Source: Pseudoflavonifractor capillosus (GTDB lineage: Bacteria > Bacillota > Clostridia > Oscillospirales > Oscillospiraceae). From it: 43,983 nucleotides of DNA. Where the stretch lies: NCBI RefSeq assembly GCF_016899775.1, contig NZ_JACJJE010000025.1:1-43983 (forward strand), given 5' to 3'. The notes beneath the pieces are model-generated. The model made no database searches. It was not told the DNA's origin and saw only the letters and a program-made list of their open reading frames with translations. Each line of letters starts with the position of its first letter. Position 1 is the first letter of the stretch. The translations under genes were made by a program, and so were the position numbers. Of this stretch, positions 32,191 through 40,471 are shown piece by piece.

Positions 32191-32238
32191 CCGGCAGAGG
32201 CCGGGGGCGGGGTCCGGCGGAGGAAGGAGTATCAAGCC

Positions 32239-32814
32239 ATGGAGCTTTTAAAGGAGCGCATCCGCAGGGATGGAAAGGTGAAGGGCACCGATGTGTTGAA
32301 GGTGGACAGCTTTCTCAACCACCAGATGGATGTGGAGCTGTTTGCGGAAATCGGGAAGGAATTCAAGCGCCGGTTCGCCGACCGTGAGGTGAACAAGATC
32401 CTCACCATCGAGGCTTCGGGCATCGGCATCGCCTGCGTGGCTGCGGAGTATTTCCACTGTCCCGTGATCTTCGCCAAGAAGAGCCAGACCAAGAACATCG
32501 CCGGCGACGTGTACACCACCAAGGTGGAGTCCTTCACCCACGGCCGGGTGTATGACATCATCGTGGCCAAGGAGTTCCTGGGCCCTGGGGACAAGGTGCT
32601 GCTCATCGACGACTTCCTGGCCAACGGCGCCGCTCTGGAGGGGTTGGCCAAGCTGGTGAAGGACTCAGGGGCGGAGCTGGTGGGCGCCGGCATCGTCATT
32701 GAGAAGGCCTTCCAGCCCGGCGGCGACCGCCTGCGCGCCGAGGGACTGCGAATCGAGTCCCTGGCAAGAATTAAGTCCATGAGCGAAGAGACCGGCGTGG
32801 AGTTTGTGGATTAA
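32239..32814 (+). CDS. xpt: Xanthine phosphoribosyltransferase
   Basis: A 191-residue XPRTase (salvage of xanthine to XMP with PRPP). MELLKERIRRDGKVKGTDVLKVDSFLNHQMD is the characteristic N-terminus; ILTIEASGIGIA is the purine-side loop, KVLLIDDFLANGAALEGLAKL the PRPP-binding signature, and FAKKSQTKN the flexible region. Length is typical. ATG 32239 has AGGAAGGAG upstream. It reads into a gap before the BMP importer genes, and the two together suggest purine salvage. Confidence 0.95.
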   Translation: MELLKERIRRDGKVKGTDVLKVDSFLNHQMDVELFAEIGKEFKRRFADREVNKILTIEASGIGIACVAAEYFHCPVIFAKKSQTKNIAGDVYTTKVESFTHGRVYDIIVAKEFLGPGDKVLLIDDFLANGAALEGLAKLVKDSGAELVGAGIVIEKAFQPGGDRLRAEGLRIESLARIKSMSEETGVEFVD

Positions 32815-32933
32815 TCTGTTTTTCTTGAAAGAAAAGCAGGCAAAAGAACTGCGTGCAAAACTGCGTTTCATTTAAAATAAAAAGAAGCGTTGAAGGGGCA
32901 GGGCCCGTTTTGGCGCGCCGTTGAGCGTGACGG
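32815..32933. repeat. 'TTTCTTGAAAGAAA...AAAAGAACT' repeat behind xpt
   Basis: TTTTCTTGAAAGAAAAG (32820-32836) is a hairpin that could end xpt. The following GGCAAAAGAACT...GCGTTTCA is a diverged copy of a repeat also found at 20217-20265 (inverted), 35170-35240 and 35441-35485. Confidence 0.65.
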
Positions 32934-33557
32934 GGCTCAAGTGCGTCTCAGGGGGAACGGCGGGCGGGTGAGGGCACCCGCCCCTACACGGATACAGGAA
33001 CGGACCCATTTTTCTCGTAGGGGCTGGTCCCAGACCGGCCGCGGGCGGCCTTTGGCCGCTCACCTCATCCGTCACGCTTCGCGTGACACCTTCCCCTAAA
33101 GGGGAAGGCAGGGGGATGGGCATTCCAAAGCCTTCCCCTTTAGGGGAAGGTGCCCCCGAAGGGGGCGGATGAGGTATCCCGTGTTTCGGACCAGGCATGT
33201 TGGCTCGGCAACCCCAGGCGCGGTTGTGGAATCGCGCCAACTCCAATTTTCCAAAAACCCAGGGCCCAGTGGCCCGGAAGAAATCGCAGAAAGCCACTCA
33301 GATTTTGCGCGCCGGAAATTTTTTGCCTGGCTCAAGGGGTAACTCCCGTAATAGGGGTCCGGGGAAAGCAGTCCTATGGACCTAGGCGGAGCGAAGCGGA
33401 GCCGTAGTCCATCGGCTGCGTCCCCGGTGGCGTTTTGCCTTCTTTTTCGCCATGGAAAAAGAAGGTCGCCGCCCGCAGGCGGCGAAATCCCCCGCGTACA
33501 ACGGACGCAGTCCGAACCCTGCCCCCTTATCCGTCACGGCTTCGCCGTGCCACCTTT
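32934..33557 (-). repeat. 620-bp repeat block, inverted partner of 8985-9604
   Basis: Same parts in reverse order: GGGCGGGTGAGGGCACCCGCCC, GGATGAGG repeats, a long multi-hairpin repeat (about 33180-33490), a GGATGAGG end. It keeps the partner's flanking CGGACGCAGTCCGAACC. One of the few differences is the stem here, CCTTCTTTTTC/GAAAAAGAAGG (33438-33448 and 33455-33465), instead of CCTACTTTGCC/GGCAAAGTAGG, a change on both sides at once. Confidence 0.88.
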
Positions 33558-33721
33558 CCCTATCCCCTCTGTCGCTTCGCGACATCTCCCCTTGACAAGG
33601 GGAGTCGGCCCCCGAGGGGAAGGCTTTTGGGGGGATTTGGCCCCTTGACAAAGAAAGGGAGCCGGAAGGCGGGACAGAGAAGAGGCGGCGAAATACCCCG
33701 CGCCCTGTATTTTTATTATGG
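33558..33721. repeat. Rest of the gap before the BMP gene
   Basis: 33558-33615 is a GATGTCGCGAAGCGACAGAGG / CTCCCCTTGACAAGGGGAG repeat. The remainder shows no gene. TATTAT at about 33714-33719 could be a -10 box for the BMP gene, with no convincing -35. Confidence 0.5.
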
Positions 33722-33782
33722 TTAAAACCGCCCCAAAGCGGTTTTAATAAAGAAGGAAGTATCCATGAAACGAACCCAATGA
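33722..33782 (+). promoter_or_regulatory. Leader hairpin and five-residue reading frame before the BMP gene
   Basis: A perfect 10-bp hairpin TTAAAACCGC/GCGGTTTTAA (33722-33731 and 33738-33747) precedes AGAAGGAAGT and a mini-frame ATG-AAA-CGA-ACC-CAA-TGA (33765-33782, MKRTQ). The real BMP start is 22 nt after it. This could be a leader peptide that couples translation; it might also be chance. Confidence 0.45.
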
Positions 33783-33804
33783 GAAAAAGGAGGAATCTTC
33801 AAAC

Positions 33805-35100
33805 ATGAAGAAGAGAATTCTCGCATTTGTCCTGGCTCTGGGCATGGTCCTGGGCCTGGCCGCCTGCGGCGGCGACAGCTCCAGCGCTGGCTCCGCGGGC
33901 AGCGGCAGCGCCGGCGACGGCAGCGCCGCGGCCAACCCCGCCGACTTCAAGGTGGGCGCCATCTACATCAACAAGAAGAGCGACACCGCCGGTTATACCT
34001 ATGCCCACAACCACGGCATCACCACCGCCATGGAGGAGCTGGGCCTGGATCCTGAGACCCAGCTGGTGGTTCAGGACGAGGTGGCTGAGGACTACGACGC
34101 CGTCTCCACCGCCATTGACACCCTGGTGGGCGAGGACTGCGACATCATCTTCGGCATTTCCTTTGGATATATGCAGGCCATGGCCGACAAGGCGGAGGAG
34201 TATCCTGACGTGATCTTCTCCCACGCCACCGGCTATATGTCCAACGAGACCAACTTCAATAACTACTTCGGCCGCGCCTATCAGGCCCGCTACCTGGCCG
34301 GCATCGCCGCCGGGCTCAAGAGCCTGGAGACCGGCAACAACAACGTGGGCTATGTGGCCGCCTACGGCCGTGAGTACGCCGAGACCTCTTCCGGCATCAA
34401 CGGCTTCGCCCTGGGCGTCCAGGCCGTCAACCCCGACGCCACCGTGTATGTCAAGGAGCTGGGCGCCTGGGCCGACGAGGTGAACGAGGGCGCCTTTGCC
34501 CGGGAGCTGATCCAGTCCTTCGGCTGCGGCGTCATCTCCCAGCACTGCGACTCCGCCCAGCCTCAGATCGCCGCTCAGGATCTGGGTGTGTTCGGCTGCG
34601 GCTATAACTCCGACATGACCGCCGACGCTCCCCAGGCCCATTTGACCGCCGCCATCTGGAACTGGAACGTGTACTATCACACCGCCATCGAGGCCGCCAT
34701 GACCTGCGGCGGCGCGGAGAACTTCGTCACCGCCATGGGCGGCCCCGCCTACTACGGCGGCCTGGCCGAGGGCTTCGTGGACGTCTCCCCCCTGAACGAG
34801 GCCACTGTGGCTCCCGGCACTGCCGACGCCATCGAGAAGGTGCGGGAGCTCATCGTCTCCGGCGATTGGGACGTGTTCAGCGGCACCAAGCTGCACATCA
34901 CCGTGGGTGAGGACGGCACCACCACCGTGGAGCAGGAGGACGCCGACCTGCTGTGCGACGGCTATGAGTTCGACACCGCTAGCGGCACTCTGGTGGAGCG
35001 TGATCCCGTTATCGTGGCCGCCGGCGGCGAGTCTGTGGAGGACTCCGTCATCACCGGCAGCATGAACTACTTCGTCGCGGGCGTGGAGGACGCCAACTAA
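33805..35100 (+). CDS. BMP-family nucleoside-binding lipoprotein of an ABC importer
   Basis: A 431-residue substrate-binding lipoprotein. Signal peptide with lipobox LAAC (Cys21) and a Ser/Gly/Ala linker (22-45). The BMP (PnrA/TmpC-like) domain starts at ADFKVGAIYINKKSDTAGYTY and has DIIFGISFGYMQAMADKAEEYPD, GRAYQARYLAGIAAGL and ELGAWADEVNEGAFARELI, which are usual for purine-nucleoside binders. AAAGGAGG precedes the start. Its transport partners are 1.1 kb downstream behind a terminator and a repeat block, so the operon has been interrupted; a separate transcript for the binding protein would give its usual excess. Confidence 0.93.
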   Translation: MKKRILAFVLALGMVLGLAACGGDSSSAGSAGSGSAGDGSAAANPADFKVGAIYINKKSDTAGYTYAHNHGITTAMEELGLDPETQLVVQDEVAEDYDAVSTAIDTLVGEDCDIIFGISFGYMQAMADKAEEYPDVIFSHATGYMSNETNFNNYFGRAYQARYLAGIAAGLKSLETGNNNVGYVAAYGREYAETSSGINGFALGVQAVNPDATVYVKELGAWADEVNEGAFARELIQSFGCGVISQHCDSAQPQIAAQDLGVFGCGYNSDMTADAPQAHLTAAIWNWNVYYHTAIEAAMTCGGAENFVTAMGGPAYYGGLAEGFVDVSPLNEATVAPGTADAIEKVRELIVSGDWDVFSGTKLHITVGEDGTTTVEQEDADLLCDGYEFDTASGTLVERDPVIVAAGGESVEDSVITGSMNYFVAGVEDAN

Positions 35101-35132
35101 GGCGCTTCCCCGAGCAAATAGCGTGATTGCCC

Positions 35133-35164
35133 GGGCCGGCCGGAACTCCGGCCGGCCCTTACTT
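35133..35164 (+). terminator. Terminator of the BMP gene
   Basis: Near-perfect stem GGGCCGGCCGGA (35133-35144) and TCCGGCCGGCCC (35147-35158), followed by TTACTTTTCTT. Confidence 0.85.
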
Positions 35165-36242
35165 TTCTTGCCCTACTTTTCTTGAAAGAAAAGTAGGCAA
35201 AAGAACTTTGTGCGAAGCTTCGCTTCGCCTCTGGGGAACTATCAGGTTTCGGAGGGAAAGATAGTGTGAAAGATAGCCCCGCAGGGCACATCGAAGCGCA
35301 ACCGCCGCAGGGCGGCGGCACTTGGCGCGGAGAGAAACTGTCAGGGTTTTCTGAAGGTGAATTGGCCGAAGGCCAAGAGAAGCCGGCCTGGGCCGTTCAC
35401 GTGCAATCAAGCCACGTTTCGCAGCGAAACAAGAAACGCGGCGCAAAAGAACTTTGTGCGAAGCTGTGCTTCGCCTCTGGGGAAACTGAAAGCGTAGGGG
35501 AGGCCCTTGGGCCTCCCGCCAGGACTGGGATTCTCTTCGTCCAACGCCGTAGGGGCGGCACACCTAGGCCGCCCGCGTTTCCCAATTTGCACACACATTC
35601 TTGGAAATCTTGTAGGGGCGACCCTTACGGTCGCCCGCCAAGGCTTCCCCCTGCCAGGGGGAAGCTGTCAGCCGGAAGGCTGACTGATGAGGGTGCGCAT
35701 CTTGGTTTCATCCCCTTCTGACAACCGCTCCCTCATCCGGCCCTTCGGGCCGCCTTCCCCCCTGAGGGGGAGAAGGCTGGGGACGGGCGGCCCCATGTGG
35801 CCGCCCCTACGCGCCAATCAGAACATTTCGAGGCGGGCGGGTGAGGACACCCGCCCCTACGGCGGAAACCGACCCCGGGACGTTGGTTCGGACCACCCAG
35901 GCGCAGGAATGGAACCGCAGCAGCGGCAATTTTTGCAAACCCAGGGCCCAGCGGCCCGATGAGGGCATCGGGCCCTACAAAAAGCGTTCTATCATCGCCC
36001 CCTCATCCGGCCCCTTCGGGGCCACCTTCCCTATCCCATCTGGCCTTCGGCCATCTCCCCTTGACAAGGGGAGTCGGCCCCCGAGGGGAGGGCTTTAGAA
36101 GGCGGGCGGCGAAGCCCCCGCCGAGACACAGGGGGAGAAAGCCCAAACACCGCAATCCCTGCGGGAGAGCGGACAGAGAAAAGAAGATCTCTGCCCGCCG
36201 TCCCGTGTGGACTGTGAACCACAGGAGAAAGGAGTGAGGCCA
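35165..36242. repeat. 1.1-kb repeat block between BMP and ABC genes
   Basis: Two direct copies of an 'AAAAGAACTTTGTGCGAAGC' repeat (about 35196-35240 and 35441-35480), hairpins GTTTCGC/GCGAAAC, a GGGGAGGCCC/GGGCCTCCC stem (35498-35518), palindromic units around 35548-35640, GGATGAGG types (about 35645-35695 and 35730-35775), GGGCGGGTG palindrome (35835-35862), a truncated multi-hairpin repeat (35865-35960, minus), GGGCCCGATG (35955-35978) and an end GATGGCCGAAGG unit. No credible gene; the ABC gene's own promoter is not apparent. Confidence 0.72.
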
Positions 36243-37841
36243 ATGGCAGAGCAGCCCTATGCCATTGAAATGCGGGGGATCACCAAGACCTTCGGCAGCG
36301 TCGTGGCCAACAAGGATGTGAATTTGACCCTGAAAAAGGGGGAGATCCTGGCCCTCTTGGGAGAGAACGGGTCGGGCAAGACCACGCTGATGAACATGCT
36401 CTCCGGCATCTACGCCCCGGACAAGGGGGAGATCCTGGTGGATGGGAAGCCGGCCGTCATCGCCTCTCCGGAGGACGCCAAGCGGCTGGGCATCGGCATG
36501 GTCCATCAGCACTTCAAGCTGGTGGACGTGTTCTCCGCTGCGGACAATATCTGGATGGGCAAGAGCGGGGCGGGCTTTTCCCTGGGCCGGGACCGGTACC
36601 AGGAGGTGGCCGACACCGCCAAGCGCTTCGGCTTTGACCTGGACCCCCGGAAAAAGGTGGAGAGCATGGCCGTCTCTGAGAAGCAGACGCTGGAGATCAT
36701 CAAGGTGCTCTACTACGGGGCCAAGGTCATCATCCTGGACGAGCCCACCGCCGTGCTCACCGTGCAGGAGATCGAGAAGCTCTTCGGCGTGCTCCGCCGG
36801 ATGAAGGAGGACGGACACTCCATCATCATCATCACACACAAGCTCAACGAGGTGCTGGAGGTGAGCGACCGGGTGGCCATCCTCCGCAAGGGGGAGTACA
36901 TCGGCACCGTGGACACCGCCTCCACCAACGAGCAGGAGCTCACCGAGTACATGGTGGGCCGGAAGGTGGACCTGAACATTGAACGCCCGGTGGTGGAGAA
37001 GACCCGGCCCCTGCTGGAGATCCGGGACCTGACCATCCTCAACGACGAGGGGGCCACTGCCATCGATCACGTGAACTTTTACATCCGGGGCGGCGAGATC
37101 CTGGGGGTGGCGGGCATCGCCGGCTGCGGCCAGCGGGAGCTGTGTGAGGCCATCGCCGGCCTGCGCCCCATCCAGTCGGGACAGATGATCCACAAGGGGG
37201 ACAACATCGTGGGCCTGTCCCCCAAGGCCATCCTGGACAAGGGCATCTCCATGTCCTTCATCCCCGAGGACCGGCTGGGCATGGGCCTGGCCCCGTCCAT
37301 GTCCATCACCGACAACATGCTGCTGAAAAACTACGGGGACAGCAAGGGTCCCCTGGTGGACCGGAAGCTGGGGAGAGCGGACGCGGAGCACGTGATTGAG
37401 GAGCTGGGGGTGGTCACCCCCTCCACCGAGACCCCGGTGCGCCTGCTCTCCGGCGGCAACGTGCAGAAGGTCCTGCTGGGCCGGGAGATCAAGGCGGGGC
37501 CCAACGTGCTCATCACCGCCTACCCGGTGCGGGGCCTGGACATCAACTCCTCCTACGCCATCTACCACATCCTCAACCAGCAGAAGCAGGACGGGGTGGG
37601 CATCCTCTTTGTGGGCGAGGACCTGGACGTGATGCTGGCCCTGTGCGACAAGATCATGGTCCTGTGCCACGGCCGGATGATGGGCGTGGTCCACGCCCAC
37701 AAGACCAGCAAGGAGGAGCTGGGCCTGATGATGACCGGCGCCCTGGACCTGTCCAACAAGTATGAGGACAAGCCGGCGGGCATCGCAAGAGATACCAACA
37801 TCGTCCCGGACCAGCCGGAGGACGAGGGAAAGGAGGCGTAA
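36243..37841 (+). CDS. ABC importer ATPase, two nucleotide-binding domains
   Basis: A 532-residue double ATPase of the nucleoside/sugar importer type. NBD1: Walker A GENGSGKT (40-47), Walker B VIILDEPTA (162-170), H-loop IITHKLNEVL; its signature MAVSEKQTLEI is degenerate. NBD2: Walker-A position GIAGCGQREL is degenerate, signature LLSGGNVQKVLLGREI is good, Walker B ends ITAYPVRGLDI, without the catalytic Glu, as in YufO-type proteins. ATG 36243 has AAAGGAG upstream. First of a three-gene unit with the two permeases (6-nt gap to the next). Confidence 0.95.
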   Translation: MAEQPYAIEMRGITKTFGSVVANKDVNLTLKKGEILALLGENGSGKTTLMNMLSGIYAPDKGEILVDGKPAVIASPEDAKRLGIGMVHQHFKLVDVFSAADNIWMGKSGAGFSLGRDRYQEVADTAKRFGFDLDPRKKVESMAVSEKQTLEIIKVLYYGAKVIILDEPTAVLTVQEIEKLFGVLRRMKEDGHSIIIITHKLNEVLEVSDRVAILRKGEYIGTVDTASTNEQELTEYMVGRKVDLNIERPVVEKTRPLLEIRDLTILNDEGATAIDHVNFYIRGGEILGVAGIAGCGQRELCEAIAGLRPIQSGQMIHKGDNIVGLSPKAILDKGISMSFIPEDRLGMGLAPSMSITDNMLLKNYGDSKGPLVDRKLGRADAEHVIEELGVVTPSTETPVRLLSGGNVQKVLLGREIKAGPNVLITAYPVRGLDINSSYAIYHILNQQKQDGVGILFVGEDLDVMLALCDKIMVLCHGRMMGVVHAHKTSKEELGLMMTGALDLSNKYEDKPAGIARDTNIVPDQPEDEGKEA

Positions 37842-37847
37842 GGCGGC

Positions 37848-38963
37848 ATGCGGTTTCATATCGTCAAGCGGGACGCGTTTCCCCTGTGGAAGCGTCTGAC
37901 CTTTTACCTGGGCGCGGTGGTCATTGCCCTGCTCCTGGGGGCCGTGGTGCTCATGGCCATCGGCGTGAATCCGGTGGACTACTACTGGCGCATGTTCACC
38001 ATGGGCATGGTGGGCAACAAGATCGCCTACCGGGCCTTTGAAAACTATCTGAAGGTGTTTGTCCCCCTGGTGGTCACCTCGGTGGCCCTGTCCCTGGCCT
38101 TTAAGATGCGGTTCTGGAACATCGGGGGAGAGGGACAGTTCATTCTGGGGGCGGTGGCCGCCGCCGCCGTGGCCTTCCAGGCCGGACCCCTGCTGCCTGA
38201 GCCGCTGACCCTGGTGCTCATGTGTCTGGCCGCCATGCTGGCCGCCGGGCTGTACGGGGTGGTCACAGCCGTCTTCAAGGTGAAGTTCGGCACCAGCGAG
38301 ACCCTGCTCACCCTGATGCTCAACTATGTGGCCCTGTACTTCATCACCTTCCTGGGGGAGACCAAGGCCGCCTGGAACTTCTTCCTGGAGCCCAGCTCCG
38401 CCCGGCCCATCTTCACCAGCTTCAGCAGTCTGGCGGAGTTCCCCGGCATCCCCATCGGAAAGTTCCATCTGAACGTGTGTGTGATCCTGGCCGTCCTCAT
38501 CGGCGTGGGGATCTACTTCTACTTAAAATACACCAAGCACGGCTATGAGATCGCCGTGGTGGGCGACAGCATCGGCACCGCCCGGTACGCCGGCATGAAG
38601 GTGAACCGGATCATCCTGCGCACGGTGTTCCTGTCCGCCTGCCTCATCGGCCTGGCCGCCGCCTTCAAGGTGGGCACCGCCGGCATCCTGTCCACCGCCA
38701 TCACCGACGACGTGGGCTGGACGGGCATCATTGTGGCCTGGCTGGCCAAGCTGAATACCGGAGTCATCTTCCTGGTGTCCGCCCTCATCGGCGTGCTCCA
38801 GTACGGCTCCGCCGCCGCCGCGGCCACCTTCGCCCAGGTGGACTCCAGCTTTGCCGACATGCTCCAGGGGGCCATCCTCTTCCTGGTGCTTGCCGCCGAT
38901 TTCTTCACCCGCTTCCGGGTGGTACCGTCCGCGAAAGGGGGAAACAGCAATGGAAATGGATAA
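37848..38963 (+). CDS. ABC importer permease 1 (YufP type)
   Basis: A 371-residue BPD_transp_2-family permease with about nine membrane segments. Blocks: VVIALLLGAVVLMAIGVNPVDYYW, LALSFKMRFWNIGGEGQF-like (here SLAFKMRFWNIGGEGQFILG), KVKFGTSETLLTLMLNYVALYF, GIAAAF-like (GLAAAFKVGTAGILST) and GWTGIIVAWLAKLN. Such pairs carry nucleosides in characterised relatives (for example Lactococcus BmpA-NupABC). The stop overlaps the next gene by 14 nt. Confidence 0.94.
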   Translation: MRFHIVKRDAFPLWKRLTFYLGAVVIALLLGAVVLMAIGVNPVDYYWRMFTMGMVGNKIAYRAFENYLKVFVPLVVTSVALSLAFKMRFWNIGGEGQFILGAVAAAAVAFQAGPLLPEPLTLVLMCLAAMLAAGLYGVVTAVFKVKFGTSETLLTLMLNYVALYFITFLGETKAAWNFFLEPSSARPIFTSFSSLAEFPGIPIGKFHLNVCVILAVLIGVGIYFYLKYTKHGYEIAVVGDSIGTARYAGMKVNRIILRTVFLSACLIGLAAAFKVGTAGILSTAITDDVGWTGIIVAWLAKLNTGVIFLVSALIGVLQYGSAAAAATFAQVDSSFADMLQGAILFLVLAADFFTRFRVVPSAKGGNSNGNG

Positions 38964-39945
38964 GCTGGGAGTCATTACCACCTTCCTGCACAGCATTGTG
39001 GTCTATAACATTCCGCTCCTGTACGGCACGGTGGGGGAGATCACCGTGGAGAAGTCCGGCAGCCTGAACCTGGGCGTGGAGGGCATTATGGCCGTGGGCG
39101 CCATCTTCGGCTATCTGGTGGGCTGCTGGACCAACAACCTGATCCTGGGCATCCTCACCGGATTCCTGGCCGGGGCCCTGTGCGGGCTGCTGTTTGCCGT
39201 CCTCACCGTCTCCCTCCAGGCCAACCAGAATATCACCGGCCTGACCCTCACCACCTTCGGCCTGGGCGTCTACTTCTTTGTGGGCAACGGGGTCAAGGCG
39301 GTGAGCTGGCCCGCCATGAACGACTACGCCAACATCAAAAACGGCTTTGCCGACGTCGCCATCCCCGGCCTGTCCCAGATCCCGGTGATCGGAAACGGCC
39401 TGTTCAGCCACAACATGCTGGTCTATCTGGCGGTGGTCATCGCCCTGGTCATGTGGTGGTACATGAACCGCACCACCCCCGGTCTGCGCCTGCGGGCGGT
39501 GGGGGAGAACCCCGGGGCCGCCGACTCGGTGGGCATCAATGTGAAGTGGTACAAGTACCTGCACATCTGCCTGGGCTGCGGCATCATGGGCATCGGCGGC
39601 TACTACATGAGCCTGAACATGTCTGGCTCCTTCAACAGCAGCTGCTGGATCAACGGCTACGGCTGGATCGCGGTGGCCCTGGTCATCTTCGCCAACTGGA
39701 ACCCCGCCCTGGCCATCCTGGGCACCTTCGTGTTCGGCTTCTTCAACACCCTGCGGGTGTCGGGGGGCAGCCTGGCCGCCGCCTTCCCGGACACTCTGGG
39801 CTGGCTGGGGGCGGTGCCCTCTCAGCTCTACCAGGCTCTGCCCTTTATCATCACCGCCATCGTGCTGGTGGCCACCTCCATCCGACAGAAGGGCAGCGGG
39901 CAGCCCGCCGGACTGGGCCTCAACTACTTCCGGGAGGAGCGGTAA
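38950..39945 (+). CDS. ABC importer permease 2 (YufQ type)
   Basis: A 331-residue permease with about eight or nine membrane segments: GTVGEITVEKSGSLNLGVEG, the conserved start of the partner subunit, then LTVSLQANQNITGLTLTTF, PGLRLRAVGENPGAADSVGI and GYGWIAVALVIFANWNP. ATG 38950 lies inside the end of permease 1 with AAAGGGGG upstream, showing coupling. It forms the membrane pore with permease 1. Followed by a strong terminator. Confidence 0.94.
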   Translation: MEMDKLGVITTFLHSIVVYNIPLLYGTVGEITVEKSGSLNLGVEGIMAVGAIFGYLVGCWTNNLILGILTGFLAGALCGLLFAVLTVSLQANQNITGLTLTTFGLGVYFFVGNGVKAVSWPAMNDYANIKNGFADVAIPGLSQIPVIGNGLFSHNMLVYLAVVIALVMWWYMNRTTPGLRLRAVGENPGAADSVGINVKWYKYLHICLGCGIMGIGGYYMSLNMSGSFNSSCWINGYGWIAVALVIFANWNPALAILGTFVFGFFNTLRVSGGSLAAAFPDTLGWLGAVPSQLYQALPFIITAIVLVATSIRQKGSGQPAGLGLNYFREER

Positions 39946-39976
39946 AGCCGCCTCTCCAGCAATCCTACCGACAGTT

Positions 39977-40009
39977 CCGCCGGGGTCTCTCGACCCCGGC
40001 GGATTTTTT
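39977..40009 (+). terminator. Terminator of the ABC importer operon
   Basis: Perfect 11-bp stem CCGCCGGGGTC (39977-39987) and GACCCCGGCGG (39992-40002), loop TCTC, then ATTTTTT. Confidence 0.95.
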
Positions 40010-40040
40010 CAGCAAAAGTTCAGGAAAATCGCCGCCGCCC

Positions 40041-40095
40041 TTGACAGGATGATTCTACACATGTAGTATAGGAGTAGAAGATACTACGCATGTAG
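40041..40095 (+). promoter_or_regulatory. Promoter and two operators of the BlaI-type repressor
   Basis: -35 TTGACA (40041-40046), 17-nt spacer, -10 TAGTAT (40064-40069). Two CTACRCATGTAG sites, at 40055-40066 (covering the spacer and -10) and 40084-40095 (just before the ribosome site), 29 bp centre to centre. They match the TACA-n-TGTA style of BlaI/MecI/CopY operators, so self-repression is likely. Confidence 0.85.
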
Positions 40096-40107
40096 GAGGG
40101 GAAAGAA

Positions 40108-40470
40108 ATGGCCAAGCTCACCGACAGCGAGTGGAAGGTGCTGAACGCCCTGTGGGCCGGAGGGCCCCAGACCCTGGGCCAGGTGCTGGAGCGCCTGGAG
40201 GGGGACACCGGCTGGAGCCGCACCACGGTGCACACCTATCTGACCCGGATGATGGGGAAGGGGCTGGTGTCCGCCGACGAACACAGCCCCAGGCGGTACT
40301 CCGCCGCCGTCACCCTGGAGGAGTGCGCCGCCCAGGAGGAGCGCAGCCTCATGGACCGGGCCTACGGGGGCTCGGCCGGAAAGCTGGCCGCCGCCTTTCT
40401 CCGTTCCGCCTCCCTCACCAGGGAGGAGCGGGACGAGCTGCGGAAGCTGCTGGACGAGATGGAGGTGTAG
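40108..40470 (+). CDS. BlaI/MecI-type transcriptional repressor
   Basis: A 120-residue winged-helix repressor: LTDSEWKVLNALWAGGPQTLGQVLERLEGDTGWSRTTVHTYLTRMMGKGLVS is the family's DNA-binding domain; AFLRSASLTREERDELRKLLDEM is the dimer arm. In the family, a paired M56 sensor protease inactivates the repressor in response to wall stress or beta-lactams, or copper for CopY. The gene is 1 nt from the M56 gene. AGGAGG lies before the start, within the distal operator region. Confidence 0.93.
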   Translation: MAKLTDSEWKVLNALWAGGPQTLGQVLERLEGDTGWSRTTVHTYLTRMMGKGLVSADEHSPRRYSAAVTLEECAAQEERSLMDRAYGGSAGKLAAAFLRSASLTREERDELRKLLDEMEV

Positions 40471-40471
40471 C

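Noticed and set aside
32136-32238. Purine riboswitch before xpt
   Set aside because: The conserved three-way junction bases of that aptamer cannot be found; only a terminator-like hairpin is seen.
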